DNA of 36,776 bases from Chloroflexota bacterium. Its GTDB lineage: Bacteria; Chloroflexota; Anaerolineae; Anaerolineales; UBA4823. Below are positions 27,398 through 36,036 of the stretch, piece after piece. The notes under the pieces were generated by a model. The model did not search any database and was not told the origin of the DNA. It worked only from the letters and a program-made list of their open reading frames with translations. Where the stretch lies: assembly GCA_020349245.1 (NCBI GenBank), contig CP070764.1:1837947-1874722 (forward strand), in the 5' to 3' direction. Each line of letters begins with the position of its first letter. The stretch's first letter is position 1. A program made the position numbers and the translations under genes.

Positions 27398-27940
27398 TCC
27401 TCAATCTGTAGTTTGGTGCGATTTTTAGGCGCATACACTGGTGAACATTATCCGAGAAACTCTATCAGCGTCTAGATATCCATGTAAAGATTTCCACCGC
27501 AGCTGGGCAATGAATTCATATACTCTTCAACAATTTGAAACTTAATTTTCGGAGGTGCGTACTGGCAGGATTCCGCATCGCGATCATGGAATTTCTGTTG
27601 GTCAGCTCCCCCCGGAAACAACAACGCCACACAGGCGTACCTGGGTGCGGGTAAGTCGTAAGTCCTTAATTAATAACCGGCCGTGGATCGCCTTCCCCAT
27701 AATCTTGATTGAATTTTCATATTTGGGAGAATTGAATCGCGTAGAATTTACCTATTCGGATGATTATATTGAACGCTGGTGGTATCTATTTTGAATCGAC
27801 CCCAATCGGTTTCTGCCAACACAGCTCTGAGGAAAGAAACTTTTGATATCCTGCTTGATCTAGTTCCTTAGCAGCGCAATTTTCGCAGGTAATTGCCTGG
27901 TGTCTTCTGGAAAATTCCTCTGTCAATATTGCAGCAGTGC
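27398..27940. other. Intergenic region without recognised gene
   Basis: About 540 bases between the S9 promoter and the 3' end of the DUF4386 gene. An open frame at 27555-27794 on the + strand shows no recognisable motif and no ribosome site. The last 50-60 bases (about 27890-27940) resemble the flank of the DUF4386 relic near 16575. Confidence 0.5.
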
Positions 27941-28636
27941 TCATTCCATCTCGTTTTGGGATTTTGTTGTCTGTGGATATTCCGCCTTTAAAAATTCCTT
28001 GCTTAATGTCAAGAGTAATAGCTGGCAGAGAGCCATGACAGCATCCGCAATACCTTCAAATACCCGGGCAACAACGTACGCAAGGGCTAGGATTTCATGA
28101 TGCACGCTCAAGAGAGGATAAAGCACAATTGGAATGGCAACAACGGAAGCGGTCAAAGTCACCTGAAAGATCACTCCTATCAGTACTTTGTTTTCGCTTG
28201 CAGACGCAGCGGCAAGATAATCAGGACCATCTAGAGATTTGGTAAAGAAGCCATTGAGGATAGTCGAAACCAGCGCAGTGATAAATAATGATCCCGCGAT
28301 CGCAGAAGCGATTGCAAATGAATTGAATCCGACAAAGATAAGCCATCCTGCCAGAACGATTTCATTCAGAATTAGCGGAATAGCCAAGTAGACTACGGGC
28401 TTGCCGAATAATCGCAGGAAGCCCATCCCGAGCAACAATAAAGCGCCAACAAGACCCCAGACTGATAACCATCGAGGAGCGAGTTCTGATTGAAATAAAA
28501 CGAGATAGAATATCAGCGCGCCCCCTCCATAAGGAAAGTTTTCAAGAACGCTAGCCCAATTCCTCGCTGCATGGATTAATGCGCCGGAAATTTGATAATG
28601 GAGTACACCTCCTGCGAGTTTTTCGTTTGATACCAT
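27941..28636 (-). CDS. DUF4386 membrane protein with halves in swapped order
   Basis: A 231-residue multi-helix membrane protein of unknown function. ATG 28636 is chosen because GGAGGAG lies six bases upstream; the ATG ten codons earlier has no such site. After a family-like start (MVSNEKLAG) the protein goes straight to what is normally the C-terminal half: GALIFYLVLFQSELAPRWLS, VWGLVGALLLLGMGF, then EIVLAGWLIFVGFN. Only after that comes what is normally the N-terminal half: LFITALVSTILNG, DGPDYLAAASASENKVLIG, ALAYVVARVFEGIADAVMAL and LTLSKEFLKA at the end. This order fits a fusion of two tandem copies by deletion, or a circular permutation. The open frame and good ribosome site argue that it is still expressed. 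Confidence 0.7.
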   Translation of the reverse strand: MVSNEKLAGGVLHYQISGALIHAARNWASVLENFPYGGGALIFYLVLFQSELAPRWLSVWGLVGALLLLGMGFLRLFGKPVVYLAIPLILNEIVLAGWLIFVGFNSFAIASAIAGSLFITALVSTILNGFFTKSLDGPDYLAAASASENKVLIGVIFQVTLTASVVAIPIVLYPLLSVHHEILALAYVVARVFEGIADAVMALCQLLLLTLSKEFLKAEYPQTTKSQNEME

Positions 28637-28796
28637 AATCTCCTCCTCATTCACTATTGAAGCCATGATCGTTGCTTTTAAAAATTAGTAAAAATTGCAT
28701 TGGTCGCTCACCAATCCCTGGGTCTTTAGCCACTTGATTTACCGAAATCAAACGGATTCATAGACTATAGAACCAGAACAGCAACCTCTTGCTAGT

Positions 28797-29819
28797 TTAT
28801 GCCATTTTATCCACGGTTATGACAATATTGCCCTTTCTTTGTCCTGATTCCATGTATCGGTGGGCATCTGCAGTCTGTTCGAGGGTAAAGCTATTATCAA
28901 TGATGGCTTTCAGCTTCCCCGCTTCTGCAAGCTCTTTGGTGAGAACTAGATCTTCCGTTTTTTCGTTCAGGATCGCGCAGATTGCTTTCTTGCCACTGCC
29001 AAACGAAGTTCGCAGCATGTCAAGAATGTCTCTCATCTTGAAGCTGGTCATGACATATTTACCCGCTTCCTTTAAAGAATCCTCGCATTGTGAGAATGAA
29101 CTCTTTCCCAATACATCAACAATCAAATCGTAAGTTTCACCGTTTTTGGTGAAATCCTCTTTGGTGTAATCAATAACTTTGTCCGCTCCAAGAGACTTCA
29201 CGAATTCAATTCTCGGAGTGCCGCAAACCCCGGTCACTTCTGCTCCATAATGCTTGGCAAGCTGCAACACTCCCGAACCGATCCCCCCGCTGGCTCCATT
29301 GATAAGAACTCGCTGGCCGCGCTGAATACCCACTTTTCGGAGCAGATCGATTGCCATCAAGGCGCTATAAGGAACAACTGCAGCTTCCTCATAGCTCATA
29401 TTTGTCGGCTTCAATCCGAGAGGCCCATCTTCCGGCAAGCATCGATACTGCGCGTTGCAGCGCATTTGTGGTCCGGGGTAGCCAAAGACCTGATCGCCGG
29501 GCTTGAACGAAGTCACATCCTTGCCGACTAATTCAATTTCCCCGGCAAACTCGTTGCCCAGGATTGGGTTTTTCGGTTTACTAATGCCAAATTGAAGCTT
29601 CCCGATCAGGTAAAAGGGCAGGGGCATGAAGAATTCCTTATGGGAGATGTTACCGAAATTTCGTGCGGCAATATCCCCGAAATTCACCGATGTGGCATGT
29701 ATTCGTATGAGTACTTCATTTTCCTTGGGGGCAGGTTTTTCAACCTCTTGGAGTCGAAGAACCTCGGGTGGTCCATATTCTGTGTACACGATCGCTTTCA
29801 TATTTTCGCTGGTAGTCAT
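28797..29819 (-). CDS. MDR family NAD(P)-dependent oxidoreductase, probably zinc-less (quinone-reductase-like)
   Basis: Medium-chain dehydrogenase/reductase of 340 residues. The N-terminal catalytic fold starts MKAIVYTEYGPPEVL and contains SVNFGDI. The GHE motif that carries a catalytic zinc ligand in true alcohol dehydrogenases is replaced by GNE at about 88-90, so catalytic zinc is unlikely. The Rossmann motif is INGASGGIGSGVLQLAK at about 173-189. It most resembles the quinone oxidoreductase/reticulon-interacting branch. ATG 29819 has AAGGAGA nine bases upstream. A promoter lies about 240 bases upstream with an intrinsic-terminator-like hairpin between, so read-through may be regulated. 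Substrate unknown. Confidence 0.85.
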   Translation of the reverse strand: MTTSENMKAIVYTEYGPPEVLRLQEVEKPAPKENEVLIRIHATSVNFGDIAARNFGNISHKEFFMPLPFYLIGKLQFGISKPKNPILGNEFAGEIELVGKDVTSFKPGDQVFGYPGPQMRCNAQYRCLPEDGPLGLKPTNMSYEEAAVVPYSALMAIDLLRKVGIQRGQRVLINGASGGIGSGVLQLAKHYGAEVTGVCGTPRIEFVKSLGADKVIDYTKEDFTKNGETYDLIVDVLGKSSFSQCEDSLKEAGKYVMTSFKMRDILDMLRTSFGSGKKAICAILNEKTEDLVLTKELAEAGKLKAIIDNSFTLEQTADAHRYMESGQRKGNIVITVDKMA

Positions 29820-29942
29820 CGTTCTTCGTCTCCTTTTGTGTAATTGATGAATACTGAGCTTGAATTAATTTTGGTTTATAACCAGTTATCCATTGATATT
29901 GCATATGACAGGCACATGAACCCTGTTTATGAGGAGTTTGAG

Positions 29943-29977
29943 GGAAAATTAAAAGAGCCAACTCAAAGTTGGCCCTT
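29943..29977 (-). terminator. Terminator-like hairpin in the leader of the MDR gene
   Basis: On the minus strand an 11-base stem with one mismatch (core GCCAACT/AGTTGGC, three-base loop) is followed by TTAATTTT. It lies about 120 bases before the MDR start and downstream of the promoter at 30059, the geometry of a transcription attenuator. No known riboswitch or T-box elements were recognised. Confidence 0.6.
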
Positions 29978-30058
29978 GAATTACGCGCGGTTCGGGAATC
30001 TTTTCCTCCAGTTTGGTGACTAAATTGCATAGATGGAAACGCGGTTTTGTTATTCTAG

Positions 30059-30067
30059 ATTATAGCA
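30059..30067 (-). promoter_or_regulatory. Extended -10 promoter candidate for the MDR oxidoreductase
   Basis: Reads TGCTATAAT on the minus strand, identical to the element at 5692-5700. No consensus -35 at normal spacing. Transcription would start near 30052, giving a leader of about 230 bases. Confidence 0.5.
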
Positions 30068-30366
30068 CCTAAGTTCTGTAATGGCTTGCCTGCTAAAATT
30101 TCCTGGGACAGTTCGGAAAATTTGGGAGAGCTGGTATGTCCGGCAGGTCGTTTTCTAGTAACTGGTGGACAGGGACTAGTGGCAACTTGATGAACGTGAT
30201 TTTACCTAATCACTCACTCATCATCCTCGGGCAAGCCCACTGGGAGTGACCACACCTGCATAGTTATCGGAAGTTCTTTATTCTGGTTAATGGTTAAATC
30301 AAAAATCATTAATCGACGTTTCGAAATCCCATGTATATCAACTTCAAATCTTTCGGTTCAGCAGGA

Positions 30367-30375
30367 TGCTATAAT
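30367..30375 (+). promoter_or_regulatory. Extended -10 promoter candidate for the second sulfatase
   Basis: Reads TGCTATAAT on the + strand, with TTCAAA upstream but at too long a spacing. Transcription start near 30382, about 50 bases before the ATG, which is preceded by AGGAGGG. Confidence 0.55.
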
Positions 30376-30432
30376 GGCATATATCAATAACGGATAATTC
30401 CAATAGCATATGATATTTACCAGGAGGGTGAC

Positions 30433-32061
30433 ATGACAATGAGACCTAACATCTTAATGATTGTGACAGATCAGGAATATGCACACCAAGCCCTGCCGAC
30501 AAGTGTCACTTTACCAAATCGGAATCGATTGCATAACCGTGGGGTTACATTTAATCACCATCAGGTAACTACGACCGTCTGCACACCATCGCGCTCGGTG
30601 ATGTGGACCGGGCAGCACACACCATTTACGCGTATGATTGATAACACAAATCTCGCCTGGATTGAGGATATGCGCTCTGATCCGGAGACCTTACCAACAA
30701 TCGGTCATATGCTTCGCGAATTAGGATACTATACGGCATATAAGGGAAAGTGGCACGAATCGGAGTTCGCTGAGGGAGATACAACGGATGCGATGGAACC
30801 ATTCGGCTTTGCTGATTTCCAAGGTTGGGGAGATGCTTATGGTGAGCCTTTGGACGGTTTTACCAAAGATCCTAAGACTGCTGTTGAGGCAGTTCACTGG
30901 TTGAAAACCCGCTCTGCTGAAATCGCTGATAAACAGCCCTGGTTCTTAGCGGTGAATTTTATTAACCCCCACGACATCATGTATTTCGACACGGACGACG
31001 AAGAGATGGTGCATGTGCGCGGCATGTTCCCCATCTTCGGCGCACCCGAATCCCCGCTGTACAGTCAACAATGGCCGACTACTCTGCCTGCCTCATTTTT
31101 CGACGACCTAGATGGACAACCACAAGCAGTTCGCAACTATAAGGTTGCATGCGATGGAACCTTCGGCCGCATACCCGTGGAACGGCGTGATTTGTGGCAT
31201 AACCACGTCAATTACTATATCAACTGCATGGTTGACGTTGACAAGCACATCGGAACTTTATTAGATGCCTTGGAAAGTAGCGGACAAGAAGCAAACACTA
31301 TCATTATTTTCACCTCCGATCACGGGGAGATGGGAGGTGCACATCACCTGCGCCAGAAGGGCAGTGTTGCTTTCAAGGAGATCGTGAATGTACCAATGAT
31401 AATCGTTGACCCCAAGCTTCCAGGCGGGCTTCGCACAAATACAGTAGGTTCTCATCTCGATCTGGTACCAACAATTTTGTCGTATGCTGGATTGCATGAG
31501 GATGAACAAAAACAGCGCTATCCATTCATAAAAGGTCATGACCTGTCTGGTGTGGTTGCCGATCCCAGATCAGATGGCCCAAGGGGCAGTTCGAAGAATC
31601 CTGGTAAGGGAGCGCTGTATACCTACGACATGATCGCATCAGTTGATGCCCAATGGCTGCAACGTAATGCCCCCATACTATTGGACTCGGCTGCTGCTGA
31701 GGCAGGAATTGAGTTCACAAGGGGTAAAGAGTTCCTTGATAATGTCAAGAATTTAGAAAAACCCAATATGGATAACCGTGAGCTGTTCAGGGGTATGTTT
31801 GACGGGCGATATAAGTTTGTGCGCTATTTTGGCCTCGCGCATTACAATCAACCTCGGTCTATTGAAGAACTATTCAAGAATAATGACGTGGCTCTATATG
31901 ACCTGCAAATGGATCCGGAAGAAATGATCAATTTAGCAAATCAAGATAATCCAAACTACGATGAAGAACTGCTGAAAACCATGAACGCCAAACTAAACGC
32001 CTTGATCGAGGCAGAAATTGGAGAAGATAACCTGATCTTCATGCCACCACAATCTGAATAA
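30433..32061 (+). CDS. Cytoplasmic type I sulfatase (choline-sulfatase/arylsulfatase-like)
   Basis: A 542-residue sulfatase without signal peptide, so probably cytoplasmic, unlike the Tat-exported enzyme at 7371-8831. The N-terminal metal site is VTDQEY (Asp13; Gln replaces the more usual second Asp). The formylglycine motif CTPSR carries Cys50, followed by SVMWTGQ. A later metal site is FTSDHGEMGGAHHL, and YKGKWHES matches the family region containing a catalytic Lys/His. It has a strong AGGAGGG ribosome site and its own extended -10 promoter. It needs a formylglycine maturase encoded elsewhere. The substrate is likely a small imported sulfate ester, by analogy only. Confidence 0.87.
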   Translation: MTMRPNILMIVTDQEYAHQALPTSVTLPNRNRLHNRGVTFNHHQVTTTVCTPSRSVMWTGQHTPFTRMIDNTNLAWIEDMRSDPETLPTIGHMLRELGYYTAYKGKWHESEFAEGDTTDAMEPFGFADFQGWGDAYGEPLDGFTKDPKTAVEAVHWLKTRSAEIADKQPWFLAVNFINPHDIMYFDTDDEEMVHVRGMFPIFGAPESPLYSQQWPTTLPASFFDDLDGQPQAVRNYKVACDGTFGRIPVERRDLWHNHVNYYINCMVDVDKHIGTLLDALESSGQEANTIIIFTSDHGEMGGAHHLRQKGSVAFKEIVNVPMIIVDPKLPGGLRTNTVGSHLDLVPTILSYAGLHEDEQKQRYPFIKGHDLSGVVADPRSDGPRGSSKNPGKGALYTYDMIASVDAQWLQRNAPILLDSAAAEAGIEFTRGKEFLDNVKNLEKPNMDNRELFRGMFDGRYKFVRYFGLAHYNQPRSIEELFKNNDVALYDLQMDPEEMINLANQDNPNYDEELLKTMNAKLNALIEAEIGEDNLIFMPPQSE

Positions 32062-32173
32062 TTGTGTATCAACAAATGCTGGTGATGAGATATTCCCAGA
32101 ACTGGTCTGTAAATTAATTCCGTGGTGTCCTGGGTATTATCCTTGGCATGCATTTACTCGTTCAAATTGCGCA

Positions 32174-32601
32174 GTGGAATATAGTTCAATATTTGGGTAT
32201 TTTTTGTTGACTACTGGTTTGATCGATACCTCCAAGGTGCGTTCAAGGATAGGTTATACTCGCCTGGCTCATCGGGCAATCAATGCCGGTGTTGTGGAAA
32301 TCAACGCTGCCGTGATGGCTTTGATGCCACCATTACTCACGAATTATTTCCCACGTCAGACAATCGTTCTACGGTTTAGTGTGCTTGTGATAATCACAGG
32401 CTTCGTGCAAATCTTTGGTGGTTTCAGAATCAGTTCGGCGTACAGTTCCCAATTTGCCTGAAGTGGTTTCTTGTTGGTTCTGTTCAATTGGTCCTGGGAG
32501 GCATTGGATTAATTTACTCCTGGGAACCAATCTACATCGTCTTGTTGATTGCTAGTTTCCGAGGAATCCTTACCGGGATTCTAATATTAATAAAGGCTTG
32601 A
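32174..32601 (+). pseudogene. Relic of an HdeD-like (DUF308) membrane protein
   Basis: The + strand first encodes hydrophobic repeats typical of HdeD-like proteins, for example LRFSVLVIITGFVQIFGGFR. It meets a stop at 32459-32461 and, after a frameshift, continues as KWFLVGSVQLVLGGIGLIYS and LIASFRGILTGILILIKA to a stop at 32599-32601. Joined, the two parts make the paired-helix pattern of the family, somewhat shorter than normal, with an unclear start and no ribosome site. Most likely inactive. Confidence 0.5.
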
Positions 32602-33130
32602 TTTAAACGAAACTTACCAATCCTAGATGAAGAATACTTCTGAAATTTATAACCAGTATCGATCCATCCGATATCATCAAATGACCTCAATACTACCTGG
32701 TCAACTTGATTTACATAAACATTCCCACGAGATTCGTTCTGAAATAACGCCTGGGACTTGGCCCAAAACTCACCCCATAAATTTTCGACACGGTAATTTC
32801 TGAAGATATCAAATGTCGTATTGAAGAGCTTGTTGAGACGATTGAATAGCGCTGGAAGTTTGCTGGTTAGCTGGCTGTTAATCAATATAATTACGCTGCT
32901 CTGTGGCTCTGCCAAAATGAATTGATCGCCCCACCCGCTATGACCCAAGAAGTATTCGCTCACGATAGCCGATTTAACTGGCGGGACTCAATATATGCTA
33001 TCTCTGCTGGAAGAACCTGCCTGACTGAGATGGCTGCGGCTTGGTCTACCAAAGCAAAGACATCCTGGGCGTTAACAACCACTAAATTCGCCTTGATGCG
33101 GTGAAGATTTACCAATCCAATCGTGCGATC
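32532..33130 (-). other. Coding-like block, probably decayed, not firmly identified
   Basis: Two adjoining open stretches on the minus strand. About 33130-32960 reads NLHRIKANLVVVNAQDVFAL and LPAEIAYIESRQLNRLS before a stop. Shifted by one base, a GTG-started frame from 32963 to 32532 begins VSEYFLGHSGWGDQFILAEP. The GHSGWG segment resembles the end of serine-hydrolase (beta-lactamase-like) proteins. The rest is not recognised, and the frame overlaps the HdeD-like relic antisense. Treated as gene debris. Confidence 0.35.
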
Positions 33131-33590
33131 ATTCTACCCATAATCTCCAATTAATCTTTATAGAGATTTTGTCATCAAGAATGGCTCCCAATAATGGATA
33201 TATTGAATTTGATTTGCGATTGATCTTAGACCTTTAGGTCTCCATTCAGATTCTCTCTCATGAATGGTTTTCTCTATATTCAAAAAATCATTCATCCTAC
33301 TTTCTACTTGAATTAACTGCCTGGATTCAACAATTGTTAATAGGGCTGAAAAATTCAATAGTAAAAAATGAGGCTCAATAAAATAATTTAATTCTTATGC
33401 TATTCCAGAATCATCTCGGCTTGTATATGTCCGGCGGTTTCGTGCACACGGACCTGAAGTCCTATTTACCAATTTGTGTAGATTTTGCCCCCGTGTTTGA
33501 ATAATCCAAAGACGTTTGTCAATAAGAATTATAAAAACGGCCAGACTGAACTATTATCCCAATAAATTCGCTTGGAAAAGATTTTTATTG
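33131..33590. other. AT-rich intergenic region
   Basis: About 460 AT-rich bases downstream of the cyclase-like gene. A 66-codon minus-strand frame (33158-33358) has faint DinB-like wording but no ribosome site or firm motif. No terminator was recognised after the stop at 33591. Confidence 0.45.
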
Positions 33591-35588
33591 TCACTGGACA
33601 GTTCCAGCAAATTTCTTTACTGCTATATAACAAAAAACTGTACTGAGCTGGTGACTTGAATGCCAGGTTGTGTACGCCGCTTGGTTAGGTACAAAAAACA
33701 AAGGTTCACCATACCAACTCCCGTTAGAGCGCTGGTTGCTTAACAGCACATTTACCCATCGATCGTCAATCCTATGCTCAGCAGGTGAATCCAAACAGGC
33801 AAGTATCATAAATGCCGCTTGTTGCGGCGTTATCCGGTAAGAATTTGCCTCTGCTGCCAGATATTGCGGATAAATTCTCATTGCCTCTGCAATCAAGTCC
33901 TGCAATTCTATTTCAATAGGTTTTGTATTTAGGGTATCCAGTAATTGGTTGATCCTCCACAAGCAGTATGGACGCGGGTAATTAACTGTGATACCGATAC
34001 CTTGATCGAGGAATCGTCTGAGGAGCTGCATAGCTGATTTATGGATGAGGTCCTTATAAGAAATCCAATCGTATTCACACAAACCAATTAATAATTTTGC
34101 TTCAATCGAACCACAACCTTCACCCAGTAAACGAACAGGCAGGTTCTCAACCAAATCAATTCCGTTTGCCCGATTAATCCAAACCGGGATTCGACCTGAT
34201 TCCTCCACGCTTGAGCGAAGCCAGGCAAGTGGAATTTGCAATTGCTCACGATTGGTATTCTTGTTCACTGAATAACGGTACAACCTCAATAAAACTCCTA
34301 GCGTATCTGAGTCTGCATGGGGCAGGCTCTTATGATCGTAATAACTGAACATATTCTCCCCCGTGTAACTGAAGAATGATTCCACCTGGTCGCTTAGACC
34401 ATGTCCGCTCAAACAAAGCGTCTCAATTATGAGTCCCGCGGGAAATCGAGATATTACTGTGGCTTTATCAACCATTCCCCAGCGGTGTACCTCCCAGCTT
34501 TCTCTGAAGGATAGATCGGATAGTAAATATTCTTTTGCCATACCGATTGCTTTTTCCAGATGATTGTTGACGAAGGTTGCCGATGGTTTTATGCGCTTTA
34601 CATCAAGCTCGTTCTTTCTAAATACATTAGAAGCTTCATCAAAATTCAGCGGGAGATGATTTATTTGTTCATTAATACGCGTCTCAAGACTTGAAAAATA
34701 GACGCCAAGATTGACCAAATCGAGGTTTGCAGTTTCTGCGAGGCATAAGGCTATCCTTTTCCGGCAATCCCTGGCAATTTTCGAGAAAGTTCTGGCCAGC
34801 CTCATCGCCAGGATCATTCCCTCAGGAGTGGAAAAATGTGATAAGGGTAATTCTAAATCTGCGTAGGTATAGAGTATGGGATAAGTAAATTTTCCCTTGT
34901 GGAGATCCATAGGAAGATTTGTAAGATCAGTCAGGATGGTTCGAAGTGTGTGCAGGTGTCCCATCAGGGTCACTACTTTACTTAGATTATTTTCTTTCCC
35001 GGTCAGGATGGCTACGGCAATCGGGACAAGCTGGAAAGGAGCTAATAAATCTACTCGCTGGATCACCATCTCTTCTGTAGCGACTTCTGGAAAACCTGCG
35101 TAGTTCTCCCAACTGATTAATCTTGCATCCGCATATGCATGCCACAGGTTCCGATGGTATTCCCAAAATTTAGAGTCAGCAGAAAAAATGTGTGCAAAAT
35201 GTTTATCAGCTTCTTGTGATAATAGATTTACCAGCGGAATATATTCACGGTCAAAAAATAAATTCTCACTATGGATGAGATTTTGGGTGAAAATCGAAGC
35301 AAATATGAAGAAATTCCCAAGGGTCAAATGTGGTTCTAATTTCCTGCGTTCCTTACCCTCTGGGAAACCGAAATCATCCAGAAGCCATGTTGTAAATTCA
35401 AGTGAAGGATAATCTTCTTCTCTGGAAAGAATTTCCTCAAATTTTCCTGTCTCAGAGAATTGAATTGATAGTTTATTTCGCAGGAGTCTGCCTTGTTTAT
35501 ATAACTCCTGGGGTAAGTAATTAAAAAAATCTTCTACCGCGTGGATAAAGTGTGCCCGTTTCTGATCGTTTTTGTTGGTAGATTCCAT
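33591..35588 (-). CDS. Fusion of class I isoprenoid synthase-like and class II terpene-cyclase/prenyltransferase-like domains
   Basis: A 665-residue soluble protein. Residues 60-320 are all-helical and parallel the class I isoprenoid-synthase fold. FTQNLIHSENLF (100-111) stands where the first Asp-rich motif would be, and TDLTNLPMD (220-228) where the neighbour gene has DDIRDFPED, so both metal sites look degenerate. The segment FWEYHRNLWH (141-150) also matches the neighbour (FWKYFNSVWL). Residues 340-665 resemble the alpha-barrel of class II cyclases/prenyltransferases. HADSDTLG (424-431) is similar to the DxDD acid motif, and QRSNGSWYGEPLFF (619-632) resembles a QW motif, followed by the typical last helix. 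The class I-first order is the reverse of plant bifunctional terpene synthases. ATG 35588 has only a weak ribosome site. It lies behind a terminator-like hairpin after the small-protein gene. Product unknown. Confidence 0.65.
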   Translation of the reverse strand: MESTNKNDQKRAHFIHAVEDFFNYLPQELYKQGRLLRNKLSIQFSETGKFEEILSREEDYPSLEFTTWLLDDFGFPEGKERRKLEPHLTLGNFFIFASIFTQNLIHSENLFFDREYIPLVNLLSQEADKHFAHIFSADSKFWEYHRNLWHAYADARLISWENYAGFPEVATEEMVIQRVDLLAPFQLVPIAVAILTGKENNLSKVVTLMGHLHTLRTILTDLTNLPMDLHKGKFTYPILYTYADLELPLSHFSTPEGMILAMRLARTFSKIARDCRKRIALCLAETANLDLVNLGVYFSSLETRINEQINHLPLNFDEASNVFRKNELDVKRIKPSATFVNNHLEKAIGMAKEYLLSDLSFRESWEVHRWGMVDKATVISRFPAGLIIETLCLSGHGLSDQVESFFSYTGENMFSYYDHKSLPHADSDTLGVLLRLYRYSVNKNTNREQLQIPLAWLRSSVEESGRIPVWINRANGIDLVENLPVRLLGEGCGSIEAKLLIGLCEYDWISYKDLIHKSAMQLLRRFLDQGIGITVNYPRPYCLWRINQLLDTLNTKPIEIELQDLIAEAMRIYPQYLAAEANSYRITPQQAAFMILACLDSPAEHRIDDRWVNVLLSNQRSNGSWYGEPLFFVPNQAAYTTWHSSHQLSTVFCYIAVKKFAGTVQ

Positions 35589-35610
35589 CTCTAAACCTGG
35601 ATTTCAATAT

Positions 35611-35654
35611 TCTTAAAAATAAGAATCGTCATTTACAAATCAATTGACGATTCT
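35611..35654 (-). terminator. Intrinsic terminator/attenuator between small-protein gene and cyclase-like gene
   Basis: On the minus strand a perfect 10-bp stem (35645-35654 with 35622-35631) with a 13-base loop is followed by TATTTTTAA. It lies between the 96-residue protein gene and the cyclase-like gene in the same orientation. It should give abundant short transcript and reduced read-through into the enzyme. Confidence 0.8.
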
Positions 35655-35727
35655 GTTCATTGAGGAGTTAATCTTTGGAAGATCAACAACTACGACGATC
35701 ACCTTGGAAAAATTTTTGAGGATAAAC

Positions 35728-36018
35728 TTAAATCACCGCTGGTTCTACATCTTTTCCTTTGAAATATCCCTTTGATAGCTCTGATAGATCGGGATTTTTC
35801 AACGATTCAAATTCAGCTACCAGATCATTTACTAGTTCCTCATCTTTTTCAGGGGGAATACCAGCATCTTCTAAGATTTCTCCGATAATTCTCCTTACTT
35901 CCCCCTCATTGTAATTTGTGAGATTCGCTTGAAGTTGCTCGGCAATATCAGGTTTAGCAATCAATGTTGAAGCTATTAATGAGATGACATGTTCGGGGAT
36001 TTTCGACTTTCTTGGCAT
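35728..36018 (-). CDS. Small helical protein of unknown function in the isoprenoid cluster
   Basis: A 96-residue protein without Cys or Trp. The N-terminus is basic (MPRKSKIP), the middle is amphipathic helix (VISLIASTLIAKPDIAEQLQ), then acidic (EILEDAGIPPEKDEELVNDL), and the C-terminus is a flexible Gly/Lys tail (SKGYFKGKDVEPAVI). The start is fixed by AAGGAGG about seven bases upstream, the strongest site in this part of the window. It has an extended -10 promoter candidate at 36136, a small hairpin in the leader and a terminator-like hairpin behind it, so it is probably made in excess of the enzymes. Possibilities are a small partner or carrier protein of the isoprenoid enzymes, or a precursor-like peptide. 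The lack of Cys and the few Ser/Thr residues in the tail argue against a lanthipeptide-type core. Function not recognised. Confidence 0.75.
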   Translation of the reverse strand: MPRKSKIPEHVISLIASTLIAKPDIAEQLQANLTNYNEGEVRRIIGEILEDAGIPPEKDEELVNDLVAEFESLKNPDLSELSKGYFKGKDVEPAVI

Positions 36019-36036
36019 ACAGTACCTCCTTTTTAT

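Larger units (their letters stand above)
29820..30432. other. Divergent intergenic region with leader and two promoters
   Basis: About 610 bases between the MDR gene and the plus-strand sulfatase. It holds the minus-strand promoter at 30059-30067, the hairpin at 29943-29977 and the plus-strand promoter at 30367-30375. No gene was recognised in the rest. Confidence 0.6.

Noticed and set aside
27555..27794. 79-codon plus-strand frame between the S9 and DUF4386 genes
   Set aside because: No start signal, no recognisable motif and poor coding appearance.
33158..33358. Possible DinB-like small protein
   Set aside because: Only a vague resemblance around SEWRPKGLRSIANQ; no ribosome site and AT-rich context.
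35728..36018. Calling the 96-residue protein a lanthipeptide or cyanobactin precursor
   Set aside because: No Cys, almost no Ser/Thr in the C-terminal tail, no double-Gly or cyanobactin cleavage motif; only the expression layout is precursor-like.
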